Source of the DNA: Adiantum capillus-veneris
Taxonomy: Eukaryota > Streptophyta > Polypodiopsida > Polypodiales > Pteridaceae
Direction: 5' to 3'
DNA length: 64,000 nt
Assembly: GCA_014529385.2 (NCBI GenBank)
Contig: CM043962.1
Span: 45,451,598-45,515,597 of the forward strand
Positions 24,724 to 35,027 of the stretch are shown here, in pieces. A program made the translations under genes and the position numbers. Under the pieces are notes generated by a model. That model saw only the letters and a program-made list of their open reading frames with translations. It made no database searches and had not been told where the DNA came from. Position 1 is the stretch's first letter; the number at the start of each line of letters is the position of its first letter.

Positions 24724-25780
24724 TGCCAAAATGGCTGGTGCATACTTTGTGTGACAATAAATTGGATGCACCTTTGTCTAGTCGTACTCGTTCAGGTTCT
24801 TGCCATGCATCTTATGAATCCAATTGTTATGCTTTGGGTATGTCTAGCTTATGTGATGTCGAAGAACCTTTGTCTTTTGATGAAGCACATAATTCAAAAA
24901 ATTGGATGGCTGCCATGCAATCTGAATATGATGCGCTATAGAAAATGACACATGGACTTTATATTGTGATTTGCCTCCTGGCAAAAAGGCCATTGGTACA
25001 AAGTGGGGTTACAAGTTGAAACGCAAGCCGTATGGTGAGATTGATCTCTATAAGGCTCGACTTATCGTAAAAGGCTATGCATTATAAAAAGGCATAAATT
25101 GTGACGAAACTTTTGCTCCCACTTGTCGTATGACTACTGTGCGTTTTGATGTGCATTGGCAGCTCATTTTGGTTGGGATGTACATCAGTCAGACATTGTT
25201 ATTGCTTTCTTGAATGGTGACATATTTGAGGAAGTTTATGTAACACAACCTCGTGGTTTTGTAATTAAAGGACTAGAAGATAAAGTGTGCAAATGTAAGA
25301 AAGCTTTTTATGGGTTGAAGCAATCTCCTCATGCTTGGTATGAGAAGGTTGACACTCATTTGTTCAAACGAGGCTTTCATAACAATGCAATAGAAAGCAC
25401 ATTCTATGTAAAGCGTGAGGATGATGTACTTCATATTGTCATTCTCTATGTGAATGATTTGCTGATCACTGGACCAAATGAGAGACATATTGTTGAATTT
25501 AAGGCTGATTTGAATGCTACTTTCAAGATGAAAGATTTGGGAATGTTGCATCATTACTTGGGTTTACCGTTTAAGCAGTGTGACGATGGTATTGCCTTGT
25601 GTGAGACAAGTTACATAGAGAAATTGCTATGTAAGTTTGGACTTGCGAATTGCAAACCTATTGCCACTCCCATGGAAACAATTTTAAAATTGAAACTTCA
25701 TGATGTTGGTGATCCTGTCGATGTCACTATTTACCAAAATATTGTTGGATGCCTGATTTATGTATGCAACACAAGGCTCA
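24724..25780 (+). pseudogene. Copia-B polyprotein, linker end and reverse transcriptase (right part)
   Basis: Continues the copia-B frame from 16398: MPKWLVHTLCDNKLDAPLSSRTRSG, then EPLSFDEAHNSKNWMAAMQSEYDAL. RT follows: GTKWGYKLKRKPYGEI, HQSDIVIAFLNGDIFEEVYVTQPRGF, KAFYGLKQSPHAWYEK, and a catalytic box reading YVNDLLIT in place of YVDD. Then come DLGMLHHYLGL, CKPIATPME and NIVGCLIYVCNTR. A stop interrupts at 24939-24941 and again near 25084. It is cut at 25780 by the Copia-A2 LTR, and the remaining RT/RNase H is not found on the other side. Confidence 0.85.
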
Positions 25781-25982
25781 TGAAGAGTTCGTGTGCATGG
25801 ATGCCTGCGTGCACGGTACAAAATGTGGTGCGGTGTGCATGCGGGAAGGGGAGAAGGAGAGAGTAGAGAGTATGTGGGTGGAGTAGGACTCAACTGAGCT
25901 ACTCCTTATTATTATGTATATATACAAAAAATAACATGGTCATGGCATGGGCGGTCGAGCAAGGCACAGATGCCTGTATCCA
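25781..25982 (-). repeat. Copia-A2 3' LTR (202 bp)
   Basis: TG...CA ends, 5' neighbour GCTCA. It directly interrupts copia-B RT codons at 25780. Confidence 0.75.
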
Positions 25983-26059
25983 ACAATCTTCCACTTAAAG
26001 GCAAATGTGTTGTGATAAGTGGGTCTTACCAGCTAAACTACTAGTATGTACAAGAAAAC

Positions 26060-27414
26060 AAGTGATAGACTCTCTTAACCTACACCTAGTGGATCGCTCA
26101 GCCGATCTGCATGTAGTCGTATCGGCTCTAATGGTAGGCGAGTGTGCGTATTCACGATAGAGCCTGCACGTAAATCCTGTAGACAAATCTGTATGGTTTG
26201 CAAAACTCCACTATGCATCATGCTAGTGCCAGTCATCGTACGCCTGACAATCCACGCTGTAAATGCTCCCACTGCAGCTACTAGGTTGGGCCTCGACACT
26301 AATAAGGCGAACATGAGACACCCGAACGCTAACGAAATATATGCAAACCTGGTTGTACTCACCTCCCCTGCGCTATCTACAACCACTGCATCATCAAGAC
26401 TAGCTATCGTGTATGGATGTGTCAAAGACGACACTGGGATGGCTATGTCTCTCTCACCCATAGGTGGAACTGTGTGTCCTGGCTTCAAGTCATCAATCTA
26501 TAGCATGAGCATATCAAAGAACTCCATATCTGTCATCTTGGTTATTGCCTCTAGGGAGAAGACCCGCTCTACCTCTATCTGTACACACTCAAACGACGCC
26601 TGTTGTTTCTCACTGGAGCAATCCCGCTCCACGTCTGCTATTGCAAAGTCCGCTGAAATGTCGCGCACAACTAAATGCTCTGTCTTGTGAGCATATTGGA
26701 GCTCACTCGTGAAGGAGACGCGTCTGATCTCTCGCTCCTCACATATCATGGTAGTAATGGAGACTATGTCGTCTCTCACTTGAGAAACGTGCAGTGGGTA
26801 TACAATGTATGAACTAGCACCTCGCGCAATAAATAGGTGACCCAACTGCATCTGGAAAGACTGCTCTAGAAGTAGTACCTGACATCCACTGTCTCTCAGG
26901 CATCTCACTGAGATCAAGCTCTGCGTGGTCCCAGGAACATAACACACATGTGTATGCGTATAAGATGCACCACTAGGTAGTAACAAACATATATCTCTTG
27001 CACCCTCTATGTCATACTCTGATGAACCATCAGCCAGATGAACACTTGATGAATACGACCATAACTCCCACTAGCAAATGTGATGAGCCAATCACGTCAT
27101 GGTGTAACATGAAATGTTGCAGACTCATCTAGCAGCCATTGGGAGCAAGCGCCATCTCTGTCATACATGTATCGTGGGTGGAGGCTAGAGGTAAGTGTGA
27201 CATCACCATCACTGGCATATGTAGCCGTTTCTCTAGCCCGTGTCATAACTATCTGTGCATCACTCATCTGTCTTTGCTGATGTCTCATGCATCTAAAACA
27301 ACAGCGCCTAATGTGACCTATGTGACCATAATACCAACATCGCATATGTTGGGAAGATCGAGACCTCCATCTCTCATGAGCCACCATTGTAGAGTCCACT
27401 GTGTCACACATCAT
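26060..27414 (-). pseudogene. Copia-A2 zinc knuckle, protease, linker and RT tail
   Basis: Minus-strand order: CWYYGHIGHIRRCC near 27330-27290 (zinc knuckle with the second cysteine replaced by tyrosine). Then comes protease WLLDESATFHVTP at 27135-27095 (active site DES instead of DSG), continuing in another frame as SGASYTHTHVCYVPGTTQSLISV (26980-26910). The linker has MTDMEFFDML (26530-26500), then PPMGERDIAIPVSSLTHPY and SRPNLVAAVGAF at about 26300. The same words in the same order occur in Copia-A1. Not functional. Confidence 0.75.
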
Positions 27415-27419
27415 GCCAA

Positions 27420-29190
27420 TGCATACGCGTCAAAGGTGGGAGATCACTCGACCACTGCGCTAATCAAGCTTAAACCAACCAGTAGCTCAATAGTGAAAAC
27501 CTGTAACTTGCATACTGTAGTCTCACACTCGAAATATGCGTCAATGTGAGAACATGAGGCAAAATCAAAGGAAACCTGTAACCACTACGAGCATACCATA
27601 AATGCACTCCTGCGAGAGTGGGTACAAGAACACTAAACCTCTGTCCAAGCGTCAAAGTGAGAGTAAACATTTGATCATTGTCAAAGTGGAATAAATCAAA
27701 GGAAACCTGTAACCACTACGAGCATACCATAAATGCACTCCTGCGAGAGTGGGTACAAGAACACTAAACCTCTGTCCAAGCGTCAAAGTGAGAGTAAATA
27801 TTTGATCATTGTCAAAGTGGAATAAATCGACCACTTTACAATCATGAAACCATGATCAAACTACATCAAAACCAATACTCACATTTGCATAAAACAAACT
27901 CCACAATCTGCAAACTCTGCAAGCACACAATCTGGGACAAACTGCTCAACTGAGCGCAAGTAGAGAGAAAACTAGATCAAAATGCATCTCAACTGCTTGC
28001 AAAAATCTGCAAAATACATGTGAAACCTGTGATTATCTGTCTGTAGCTACACAAGCATACGCAATCCTACTCCTGAGAGAGTGGGTACAAGAACACTAAA
28101 CTATGTCCAAGCTGACAAAACCTGTCAAAGTGAGAGTGAACACTAGATCATTGTCAAAGTGGGAGTCAAACTCGACCACTAAACCATCAGAAAGTAGGTG
28201 TGAATACGTGCAAAATATGGTGAGAATTTGGGGACAAACGGACAGAGTTTTCCTTGTATTTTGAGCAAAATCTCACCAAAAACTGCATCAAAAAATAGAC
28301 ACTCAGTGTCTCAGGAAACAGATCCACAAATGGCATACATGCACTACCAAAACCCTGACAAACTTGCTCATGAATGCTCTGTGAGCTATACCTATCTCAA
28401 ACTGTATCTGCAAATGCATACAGAGCATGAAACTGCACAAACCGTGCAAAAATTTCTCTCTGAATTGCCCCACACAATCATACATAGTCTGCACTACAAG
28501 AAAGTGCAAATTGTGAGCAAAACTGCCTGAAAACTGACACACTATGCCGTCGATCGGTAAGCACGTCAAACGAAAACCAAAGCGCAAAGCACACCCAGCT
28601 GCCTATGGTCGCAATCACCGTCCAAGAGCCGCGCTCCGAAATGGATTATCGAAGTCGCTATGCATTGATATGTGTGCTGTCGAAGCCGATAACTGGGAGT
28701 TGTCGAAGCCGAAATCGCTAAATCGAGGTCGGGATACGTGTGTGCGCCCGCGTCGAAAGCATATGCGTTCGCTCTCTTTGCTGCGACCAAGAGAGTCGAA
28801 ACTCTCGCTCTTTCACTGCTTTTTCGTCTCGGATGCCGACTTCCTCTCTTGCTTTCTCTTTCCGCTCGGAGGCAGACTTCCTCTCTCGCTTTCTTTTTTC
28901 CTTCACTCTTGTGAGGGTGTGTGAACACACCCTTGGAGAGGATTAAAAGAAATACATCAGTTTTTCTGTGCTCTGTTAGTCAATGGCAGTGTGTGTGTGA
29001 CCACCACACATTCCCAAACTCCACCTTCGTCTCGCTGCTCGAGCTTTAATTTGCCAGTGCTGCAACAATGCAATGCGCTATCGATTGCGTTGTGATTCCC
29101 TGCAACGCTATCAATTGATGCTCTATTGCTCACGATCGACTGCACGATTTTCTAGAGTTCAAGCTTTCTAGGCTTGCAAGATCTTTTTGC
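27420..29190 (-). other. Copia-A2 leader, noncoding
   Basis: Aligns in blocks with 5300-7372 of Copia-A1. It holds a 131-bp tandem duplication (27562-27823) and the GTCGAAGCCG-rich segment at 28650-28760. No coding domain found. Confidence 0.6.
27562..27823. repeat. 131-bp tandem duplication in Copia-A2 leader
   Basis: Two units starting AAATCAAAGGAAACCTGTAA at 27562 and 27693, nearly identical, so the duplication is recent. Confidence 0.9.
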
Positions 29191-29208
29191 CTTGCTTGAT
29201 ACCAACTG

Positions 29209-29560
29209 CCCTGACAATTTCTTGCTTGCATTTGATGTGTTGTTGCCCGATATCAAGCTCTATTTTGCTGGGCTTACTACAGTGCTGCTCGTCCAAGGCT
29301 TCCTCAAGTACATGGAAGTCTTCACGGCTACGATATGGCTCATATGCCTTATGACTGATTTGGATGTAGGACATGATCAGCCAACGCTATCTGCATTAAC
29401 AGTCAGAGCGCATTGGCAGTTGCGAGGAACCCAGTTTTTCATGCTCGCACAAAGCACATTGAGATGCATTACCACTATGTTAGGGAGAGGCTCTCATCAG
29501 GAGAGACTAGCTTGGCTTATGTGTCAACATAGGACAACCTTGTAGATTTTTTTACAAGAG
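29209..29560 (+). pseudogene. Copia-C' RNase H fragment
   Basis: VFTATIWLICLMTDLDVGHDQ (about 29316-29380), then HWQLRGTQFFMLA, then in another frame KHIEMHYHYVRERLSSGETSLAYV and DNLVDFF (29445-29552). It parallels the minus-strand Copia-C fragment at 13034-12716. Frameshifted and truncated at both ends. Confidence 0.7.
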
Positions 29561-29776
29561 TTAGGTCTTCAAGCCCTCTCTACCTCCCCTTCCTCCTCCT
29601 CCTCCTTAGCCTCCTCCTCCAAAATCTTTCCTCTCCTCCACCTCCTCTCTCCATCTACTCCTCTAACCACCTTCCCTTCCTCCAACTCCTCCTCTAGAAA
29701 CCACCATCCCTTCCCTAAAGTCCTCCTATCTCCTACTCCCTTCTTCCTCTCTCTTTTCTTAGTCACTCTATAACCC

Positions 29777-29815
<39 letters not shown>

Positions 29816-29942
29816 CCCCTCTCTCGTACTGTCTTCCCTCTCTGCGTGTATCTCTCTCTCGTTGTCCCCCCCCCCCCCCCCCCCCCCCCCCCTTTCCTTC
29901 CCTCCCTTCTTGGAGTGAGCTCCACCCCTCTCTCCCCCATGT

Positions 29943-30023
<81 letters not shown>

Positions 30024-30049
30024 GACGAGAGGGAAGGGTGGCAAGGGTA

Positions 30050-30133
<84 letters not shown>

Positions 30134-30156
30134 GACGAGAGGGAAGGGTGGCAAGG

Positions 30157-30215
<59 letters not shown>

Positions 30216-30370
30216 GGAGAGAGCTTTTTTTTTTTTTAAAAGCACTAGCAGTATCTCTAGTGCCTCCCGTTTTTTGTAAAAGAGGGAGAGAGGGGGAGAG
30301 AAAGAGAGAGTGATAGTGGGAGGGGAAGAGAGAGGGAGGGCATTGGGAGGGGTGAAGCTAGACACTTGAG
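29561..30370. repeat. Compound microsatellite and pyrimidine-rich block
   Basis: CT-rich sequence, then (CT)n 29780-29812, poly-C of 27 bases 29866-29892, (CT)n 29947-29985, (CA)n 29986-30020, a 32-bp unit starting TAGGACGAGAGGG, (CT)n 30053-30090, (CA)n 30091-30130, the same 32-bp unit again, and (GA)n 30161-30212. A short A/G-rich stretch closes the block. The CT-CA-unit module is duplicated. The translated RERERE and THTHTH frames are artefacts. Confidence 0.95.
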
Positions 30371-30485
30371 CTCATGACTGGCGTGACTATTTTCTTCTCC
30401 GAACCTACCCTGGATCCATGAGGGACTATATCACAAGAAGTTTTGGACAATCCTCACAATAGTTCCCACATTTTGACTTACCTCA

Positions 30486-30562
30486 ACATCATGAGCTTCT
30501 GTGAAGGAGGCACAGCATACCAGCTAGGTATGCGGTGCCTCTCGAGCAGAAGCTCATGATGT
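30486..30562. other. 77-nt imperfect hairpin (miRNA-precursor-like or foldback)
   Basis: Outer stem: 16 perfect base pairs between ACATCATGAGCTTCTG (30486-30501) and CAGAAGCTCATGATGT (30547-30562). A small symmetric internal loop (30502-30506 against 30542-30546) follows. The inner stem is 15 positions with one mismatch (30507-30521 against 30527-30541), closed by the 5-nt loop AGCTA. It does not resemble the conserved plant miRNA families I know. It could be a lineage-specific miRNA precursor, a short inverted duplication or a transposon hairpin end. Confidence 0.55.
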
Positions 30563-30833
30563 CATGCATTGTATGAAAAACACTGAGAAAGACTTCATTT
30601 TCCTACACGAGAAAATTTCTAGATCTTCTTGTGTATGTAACCTGGCCCAACCGCGATTCATTCAGAAATGCTTTGGAGATGAAGAAATTGTTTGTGAAGC
30701 TATTGGAATGTTTGTTGATCAATTTGGGACTGGTGCCATTGAAACGAGTGCCATCATGGCAAGTTGCAATCGTCGGCCCCCTCGAACTGAGGTTGCCTGG
30801 CACTCTCATTTGCCTGCATGCCAACTGTCATCT

Positions 30834-30874
<41 letters not shown>

Positions 30875-31022
30875 TTGCAGCGATCTCGCAATACGCCTTC
30901 AATGATTCCTTCCTTTTGTGACTTTCTCAAAATCCGGCGCACATATTATTTTACTAGAGTTGTTTATTATCCCTTGGAGTGTTTTGTTCATTGTTATATC
31001 TCATTGTATGGACCAAAACAAA

Positions 31023-31060
<38 letters not shown>

Positions 31061-31239
31061 GGATAGCGAGAGGGAGACTAAAGGGGGGAGAGAGAGAGAG
31101 AGAGAGAGAGAGAAACTATGTTTGAAGCCATCTTTTTGGAGTAAACTTTTAGAGCAAGCCTTTTACTAGATTTGGTTAGTAGAGCAATATCCAAAAAAAT
31201 CTCCCTTGAAGCTCGCTCCAAACCTCTACTCAAGCTTTG
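30563..31239. other. Unassigned stretch with three GA microsatellites
   Basis: GA tracts at 30838-30872, 31026-31057 and 31088-31113. An open stretch near 30631-30840 (ALEMKKLFVKLLECLLINLGLVPLKR) shows no family I recognise. Confidence 0.5.
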
Positions 31240-31780
31240 GTTGGATCCCTCCAAGGACACTAATTCATTACTTGGGGTGCCAGGTTGGCTGGGATTTGTC
31301 ACCACAGTAGCAGACGACTGCTCTCCTCGTAGCCATAAGGAGGAAACTCCTTCATTGGAGCTTGGCACGTCTATCTCTTGTTGGCAGGGTTATAGTGGCC
31401 AACTAGGTGCTCTTGGATACCATGTGGTACATCACTTCTTGCTGGATTTTCTTGAGTTCTTGCATTAGCCAGCTGGAGAGGTTCATTTGGAATTTTATGA
31501 GGACAGGGAGAGACACGCAGTTAGCTTGGCCCAAGGTTTCCTGGCAGGTCATTAGCTTACCTTGCTCTCGGGGAGGGTTGGGGATCACGGCAGAGTAGAG
31601 CCCTCCTTAGGAAACTCATTGTCATAGATCTTCTTCCAGGTGAGGATCCCTGAAAGAAGCTTTTGCTTCACTAGATTCACGATCGAGTTCCACAGATGGG
31701 TGTTTCTTGGAGCCCCTCCACTCGATGGATTTTCACAGCACCCAAAGGCTCATCTTTCACCTTAATTTTGGAAGAAACAA
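31240..31780 (+). pseudogene. LINE fragment, post-RT region
   Basis: Corresponds in order to 51940-52440 of LINE-2: LGVPGWLGFVTTVADDCSP, then YHVVHHFLLDFLEFLH, then TMWYITSCWIF, FIWNFMRTGRDTQLAWPKVSWQVISLPCS and GGLGI. After these comes LLPGEDP-like sequence and STRWIF at about 31720-31737. Broken by stops and frameshifts. Both ends are ill-defined. Confidence 0.8.
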
Positions 31781-32790
31781 ACATAGCTTCTCGTTCTCAT
31801 TAGAGTACCTTGATAGATTGCTTGGTTACAAGCTCGCACCTCCTTCCCAAGGGGAGCGTGTGTGCAACCATTTTGCCCAACTCATCACATCCCTTAAAGA
31901 CAAGGAATTCACAACTACTTGTTGGGAGTTTCTCTGCCATGTGAATAGACCCATTTTGTTGATGGGTGTTTAAAAGGTGCAAATTCTCTTATGGCTTGCT
32001 AATCATCTATCTTTTGGTAGTCCTCGTGATTTGATTTGTGTTAGGTTATTTAGGGGAAGATCTTCTACTTATGCATGCTTGCATATATGTAAATGCATGT
32101 ATACAAACATGCAATTATAAACCATACACAAATACGTACATGCATGTATACATCGTATGTACACAACCTTATAGATATATGTGTCCGCATAAATAACAAC
32201 CAGTGTGTAAAGTACTCAATACCAGTACGATATTTATCGTGTGTTATGGGAAGACTGATAAGTACACATTTGTAATGCAATCTTGGATGTGGAACAAATC
32301 ACACCATCATTTTATCTACACATAATGTATAGTGCTTTATAGGCATAGTCCTTTCAAAGCAGCTTTGAATGTTTTGTTTGGGAGAGAATTGCAAGATTGG
32401 CTAGAGAGGTATAAATCTACCAGAGGGTTTGAAAAGAATTAGAGGGGTGCTCTTTAAAAAAGGGTTTTATTTTCAAGAATGAGTGAGACTAAACCATAGG
32501 GGGAAGGACAAGTTGAGCTCCTAAAAAGAAAAAAGGGGGGGACAATGAGATGGATGACAACAATGCTGAGTCATGGTAGTTACATCAAAAATCTTGGGTA
32601 GGTATTGTATTAGGGGGGAAAAAAAGTATAACTAAACAATTGTCCTATTAGCTACACTAAACAAACATCCTTGGTTGGATATTGCCTCCCAAAATAGCGT
32701 AGCTAGTGAATTGTCAATTTCATGCTTAAGAAGTGCATATGGCAAAGTGTATGGCCTCAACCTACATAACAAGAGGTAGACGGTCAAGAT
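31781..32790. other. No gene recognised
   Basis: AT-rich, with runs of overlapping ATGCATGT/TACATGCA words near 32070-32160. Nothing coding is supported on either strand. Confidence 0.45.
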
Positions 32791-32799
32791 TTTGATGCA

Positions 32800-33448
32800 T
32801 ATGTATAGGTGGTTTTTGATGTACGCCATATTAGGACTCATCCATACATTTTTCTTTGCAGTGGGAGGTGTTAGCATATTTATGGCGAATCTTGGCAAGA
32901 AGCATTGGGAGGCAATGAAAGGTATAATTAGGTATTTAAATAGTACCAAAGAGTTGTTCATTTGCTTTGGACGCAAAGACGCATGTGTTGTTGGTGACAC
33001 AAAAGCAGATTATGCAGGGAATGTGGAGAATAGAAGGTCTACATCAAGCTATGTGTTTACATTCACTCATAGTGCAGTTTCATGGCAATCTTGTTTGCAT
33101 GATTGTACATCTCAATCTATCATGGAAGCGGAGTATGTTATGGTGTCAGATGCTAGTGAGAATGCTATATGGCTTACTCGTCTAGTGGGAGTTATGGGTC
33201 TCAATGCAGAGATAGTGAGTGCGATGTCCAACTAGCACAAAATCTAATGTTTCATGTAACCATGAAACACATTGATGTGAAGTATCACTTCATCTGCGAA
33301 GTGCTTGACTACAAGCGCATAGAGATTGTCAAAATTCACACATACAATAACTCCATTCACCTTCTAACCAAATTCTACCTTTCAAGAAGTTGTCACATTG
33401 TCGAACATGCATGAGAATTGGGTAGAGATGTTGTTGGCTAAAGGGGGT
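32800..33448 (+). pseudogene. Copia-D RT end and RNase H
   Basis: FAVGGVSIFMANLGKKHWEA near 32860, then GIIRYLNSTKELFICFGRKDA, then the RNase H core DTKADYAGNVENRRSTSSYVFTFT, then MEAEYVMVSDASENAIWL. In a shifted frame the end follows: NLMFHVTMKHIDVKYHFICEVLDYKRI. It is close to the C-terminus of Copia-E (47740-48318) but diverged: VGDTKADY stands where Copia-E has HGFTDADF, and the reading is broken near 33235. A polypurine-like AAAGGGGGT (33440-33448) is followed by TG at 33449. Confidence 0.8.
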
Positions 33449-34915
33449 TGACATGGTCGGCTGCCCCTGAGTAAAACATCGACCCCCCCTTAGTAAAACA
33501 TTTGCCCATTCTTTACATTATCATATAGAGAAACAAGGAGCTACACATCTTGCTGCTATAGGGAGCTCCGCCTCCATCCTATGTGTTCTCTCCTCTCTCG
33601 CACTCTCCATGCACGCAATGTCGACATCTTCAATAGGTATTCCAAAACTAGAACTTCTCTTTCTGAAACGTTCTAACTACTTTTGCAATAGTAGCACCTT
33701 CTCTAGAGCTTAATGGATGTCTGTGTGATGGAATTCCTTCCTCAAGATGATACATATGAATATGCAGATGACTTAGTCTAAGGAGAATTTTTCACCTGGC
33801 AAGTAAAACTCAATATGTAAGTAGATCTAAAACGTAGAAGTCTAGGATTGGTCTTGCTGATTGATTGTATTGCATTTGGGAGTATATTTTATGTAAGATC
33901 TGTGAGAAAGAGAGAGAGAGAGCACAGATGCGTGACCAAAACCAATACCATCAAGGTTTATTGCAGTGATTGGATTGAAGGCTATGGTGGGTAGAGCAAA
34001 GAGGCATACATCACTAACCATATTAGAGATTAGCCACTAATTATACACTTGATCAAATCATTCACCAAGAGAGAGCGGACACTTGAAGTAAACTTGATTA
34101 TTGAACTAGAGAAAAGACTACATGATAGCACCTTTAAATAGAGAAGGTAGTACAGATGTGTAGTTTCGGTGCATGCGAGTCCAAGCTCACTCCAATTATA
34201 GATGGATCCCTCTTTTTAGAACACAATGTGAGCGCCAACCTGTCTCCTATTACAAATTACCAATCCTCTAGCACACTTAGGACTAGGCACATGATAATTG
34301 TATGAATCTCTGCCAACTGGAATCCATGTAGACAAATAGTAGTCGTACACACCTAGAAGCATAAACCATGGGCTTTGCATAACCTGAAAATCCTCCACTT
34401 GGGGTGACTAGTGACACAATGAGAGAACATACTCCAATCCAAGAGCAAAATTGCATCCCCAACCCAAGAATTAGAAAACATCTCTAATCCAACAGATAGA
34501 AAACATAAGCAATCTTTGCAGTTGTAATAAGTTATCCTTTTAAAAATCCAGCATAAATCACTGTTCCCAAACACAATTTCAGCATCAAAGTAATTGTACA
34601 ATGATTACAACTCTCAAGTGTACCCAACAACAAGTAATATGATACACTTCTTCACTTCTATACATGGAACCATAATACATACAAGCTTTTGGGATGCATT
34701 TAAAAACCTGCAGCCATCGGATACAAACCCCAAGTCCAAAAACAGAGTGGACCTTATTGGGGAACCAGAAACCCCCTTTGTATCTCAAAAAAACTGTATA
34801 GCTAAGAGGTCCAGTTTTCTCTCAAAACAAAAAAACAAACGAAGCGGTCAAATGTTCCTCCTCTTTTGGCTTGAAGTGATGATGCCCCCATGGCAAGCCC
34901 TCATGAATCGAATTG

Positions 34916-34918
<3 letters not shown>
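33449..34918. other. Possible Copia-D 3' LTR start, then unassigned
   Basis: TGACATGGTCGGC at 33449 directly after the purine tract may begin a 3' LTR. With no second copy its end cannot be fixed. The remainder (to the GA-rich 3' flank of the TPR/DnaJ-like gene) contains no recognisable coding sequence. Confidence 0.35.

Positions 34919-34980
<62 letters not shown>
34919..34980. repeat. (CT)31 microsatellite in 3' flank of the TPR/DnaJ-like gene
   Basis: Uninterrupted CT (GA on the gene's strand), starting 47 bases after the stop codon of the minus-strand gene. It is very probably within its 3' UTR. Confidence 0.9.
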
Positions 34981-34981
<1 letters not shown>

Positions 34982-35027
34982 AGGAGATTGTTCTGCATCT
35001 CAAGACAATCGAAGTTTGCACACACGG

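Larger units (their letters stand above)
25781..29208 (-). mobile_element. Copia-A2, internally deleted copia, right LTR lost
   Basis: Left LTR 25781-25982 matches the Copia-A1 LTR in order (TGAAGAGTTCGTGTGCATGG, GGGAAGGGG, CTCCTTATTATTATG). It is followed by the same purine tract (plus ACAATCTTCCACTTAAAGG) and the same 3' tail (CAGCTAAACTACTAGTATGTACAAGAAA). In minus-strand order there is a primer-site-like TGGTATCAAGC (29205-29195), a leader (29190-27420), a zinc knuckle, a protease, a linker and an RT tail. It lacks integrase and most of RT exactly as Copia-A1 does. The sequence right of the primer site is not LTR, so the 5' LTR is gone. Confidence 0.75.

Noticed and set aside
29569-30365. 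Long RERERE-, VCVCVC- and THTHTH-rich ORFs
   Set aside because: Translations of GA/CT/CA microsatellites; no composition or motif of a real protein.
30564-30921. Plus-strand ORFs around 30.6 kb as a host gene
   Set aside because: No known domain, overlapping frames of equal quality, and continuation into a GA repeat. Left as unassigned.
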